Shown here piece by piece: positions 5,710-6,425 of a stretch of 6,425 nt of DNA. This DNA comes from Burkholderiales bacterium (GTDB lineage Bacteria > Pseudomonadota > Gammaproteobacteria > Burkholderiales > Ga0077523): NCBI GenBank assembly GCA_025459035.1, contig JALORJ010000156.1:1-6425 (forward strand), given 5' to 3'. A model generated the notes under the pieces. The model saw nothing but the letters and a program-made list of their open reading frames with translations, ran no database searches and was not told where the DNA came from. The position numbers were made by a program, and so were the translations under genes. Each line of letters opens with the position of its first letter. Within the stretch, counting starts at the first letter, position 1.

Positions 5710-6425
5710 CTACACCGTCCCCGCCACCACCGCGACGAACACCACCGCGCCGATGCGGTTGTTGTCGAGGAAGGCCTTGAACGCCGCGTCGCGCGTGCGT
5801 GCCGCGAGCTGCTTCACCTGCCACGCGGCCAGCCCCGCGGCGACCGCGAGCCCGGCGAAGTAGAGCGCGTTCAGTTCGGCGGCGACGCCCACCGCCGCCA
5901 TCGCGCCGAGAAAGCCCGTGTGGCACAGCGCGACCGCGGCGACGTCGTGCCGCCCGAACAGCAGCGCACTGGTGCGCAGGCCCAGCTTGGCGTCGTCGTC
6001 GCGGTCGACCATGGCGTACTCGGTGTCGTACGCGACGGTCCACAGCACGTTCGCGCCGAGCAGCGCCCACGCCATCGGCGGCACGGTGCCCTGCAACGCG
6101 GCAAAGGCCATCGGGATGCCGAAGCCGAAGGCGACGCCCAGGTACGCCTGCGGCATCGCGAAGAAGCGCTTGGTGAACGGATACGACCCGGCGAGGAACG
6201 CGGCCGGCACGCTGAGCGCGATCACCAGCGGATCGAGCGGCAGGATCAGCACGAACGCGACGAGCGCGAGCACCGCCGCGACCATCAAGGCTTCGCGCGG
6301 CGCGATCTCGCGCGCGGCGAGCGGCCGGGCCTGCGTGCGCGCCACGTGCGGATCGAAGTCGCGATCGGCCCAGTCGTTGATCGCGCAACCCGCCGAGCGC
6401 ATCAGCACCGTGCCGGCGACGAAGA
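5710..6425 (-). CDS. ubiA: 4-hydroxybenzoate polyprenyltransferase UbiA, 5' partial
   Basis: About 237 C-terminal residues of a ~290-residue integral membrane prenyltransferase are present; the start lies beyond the window's right edge. The minus-strand frame is open to base 6425 (F-V-A-G-T before the GTG at 6408), so that GTG is internal. UbiA joins the polyprenyl tail to 4-hydroxybenzoate in ubiquinone synthesis at the inner membrane. Both Mg-diphosphate-binding Asp motifs are intact: N-D-W-A-D-R-D-F-D (bases 6378-6352) and the second one within Y-D-T-E-Y-A-M-V-D-R-D-D-D (bases 6030-5992). Also typical are S-Y-P-F-T-K-R-F-F, P-Q-A-Y-L-G-V-A-F-G-F-G-I-P-M and the closing F-K-A-F-L-D-N-N-R-I-G. 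The hydrophobic segments between these motifs fit the family's multi-helix bundle. The second motif is specific enough to separate UbiA from MenA, COX10 or chlorophyll synthase relatives. It is convergent with the ATPase and unrelated in role to the upstream catabolic genes. Confidence 0.95.
   Translation of the reverse strand, partial: FVAGTVLMRSAGCAINDWADRDFDPHVARTQARPLAAREIAPREALMVAAVLALVAFVLILPLDPLVIALSVPAAFLAGSYPFTKRFFAMPQAYLGVAFGFGIPMAFAALQGTVPPMAWALLGANVLWTVAYDTEYAMVDRDDDAKLGLRTSALLFGRHDVAAVALCHTGFLGAMAAVGVAAELNALYFAGLAVAAGLAAWQVKQLAARTRDAAFKAFLDNNRIGAVVFVAVVAGTV

Noticed and set aside
5693..6388. Second long minus-strand frame overlapping ubiA
   Set aside because: Arg/Gly-rich product out of frame with the Asp motifs of UbiA; a shadow.

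Overview
The window is uniformly GC-rich (about 70% by eye) and densely coded. It holds five protein genes, two of them cut by the window edges, and no RNA genes, insertion sequences or CRISPR. The UbiA (ubiquinone pathway) fragment points to a Proteobacterium, and its wording most resembles high-GC Betaproteobacteria (Burkholderiales-like). That placement comes from recall of family sequences, not a search.

Layout: (1) 1-1502 (+), C-terminal two thirds of a xanthine-oxidase-family molybdopterin-binding subunit of the isoquinoline 1-oxidoreductase beta (IorB) / CoxL type. (2) 1573-3048 (+), an amidase-signature hydrolase with a complete Lys-Ser-Ser triad. (3) 3143-4462 (+), a 12-helix MFS carrier of the oxalate:formate antiporter (OFA) type. 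(4) 4573-5703 (+), an AAA_14/DUF4143 (COG1373-like) ATPase with a PD-(D/E)XK-like C-terminus. A strong, comparatively AT-rich inverted repeat at 4513-4555 lies just ahead of it. (5) 5710-6425 (-), ubiA, convergent with gene 4 and separated from its stop codon by only 6 bp.

Genes 1-3 run in one direction with gaps of 70 and 94 bp. They make chemical sense as a small catabolic group: import of an organic (possibly anionic or N-heterocyclic) substrate, molybdenum-dependent hydroxylation next to a ring nitrogen or of an aldehyde, then hydrolysis of an amide. The linkage is inferred from position and family; the substrate is unknown. The ATPase looks like a separate unit, and ubiA is a housekeeping gene in the opposite direction.

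The part least explained by ordinary gene content is the heptamer-built palindrome at 4513-4555 in front of the poorly understood ATPase. It looks like an operator or structured leader for that gene. No clearly new multi-gene system is visible. No gene-free stretch exceeds about 130 bases.
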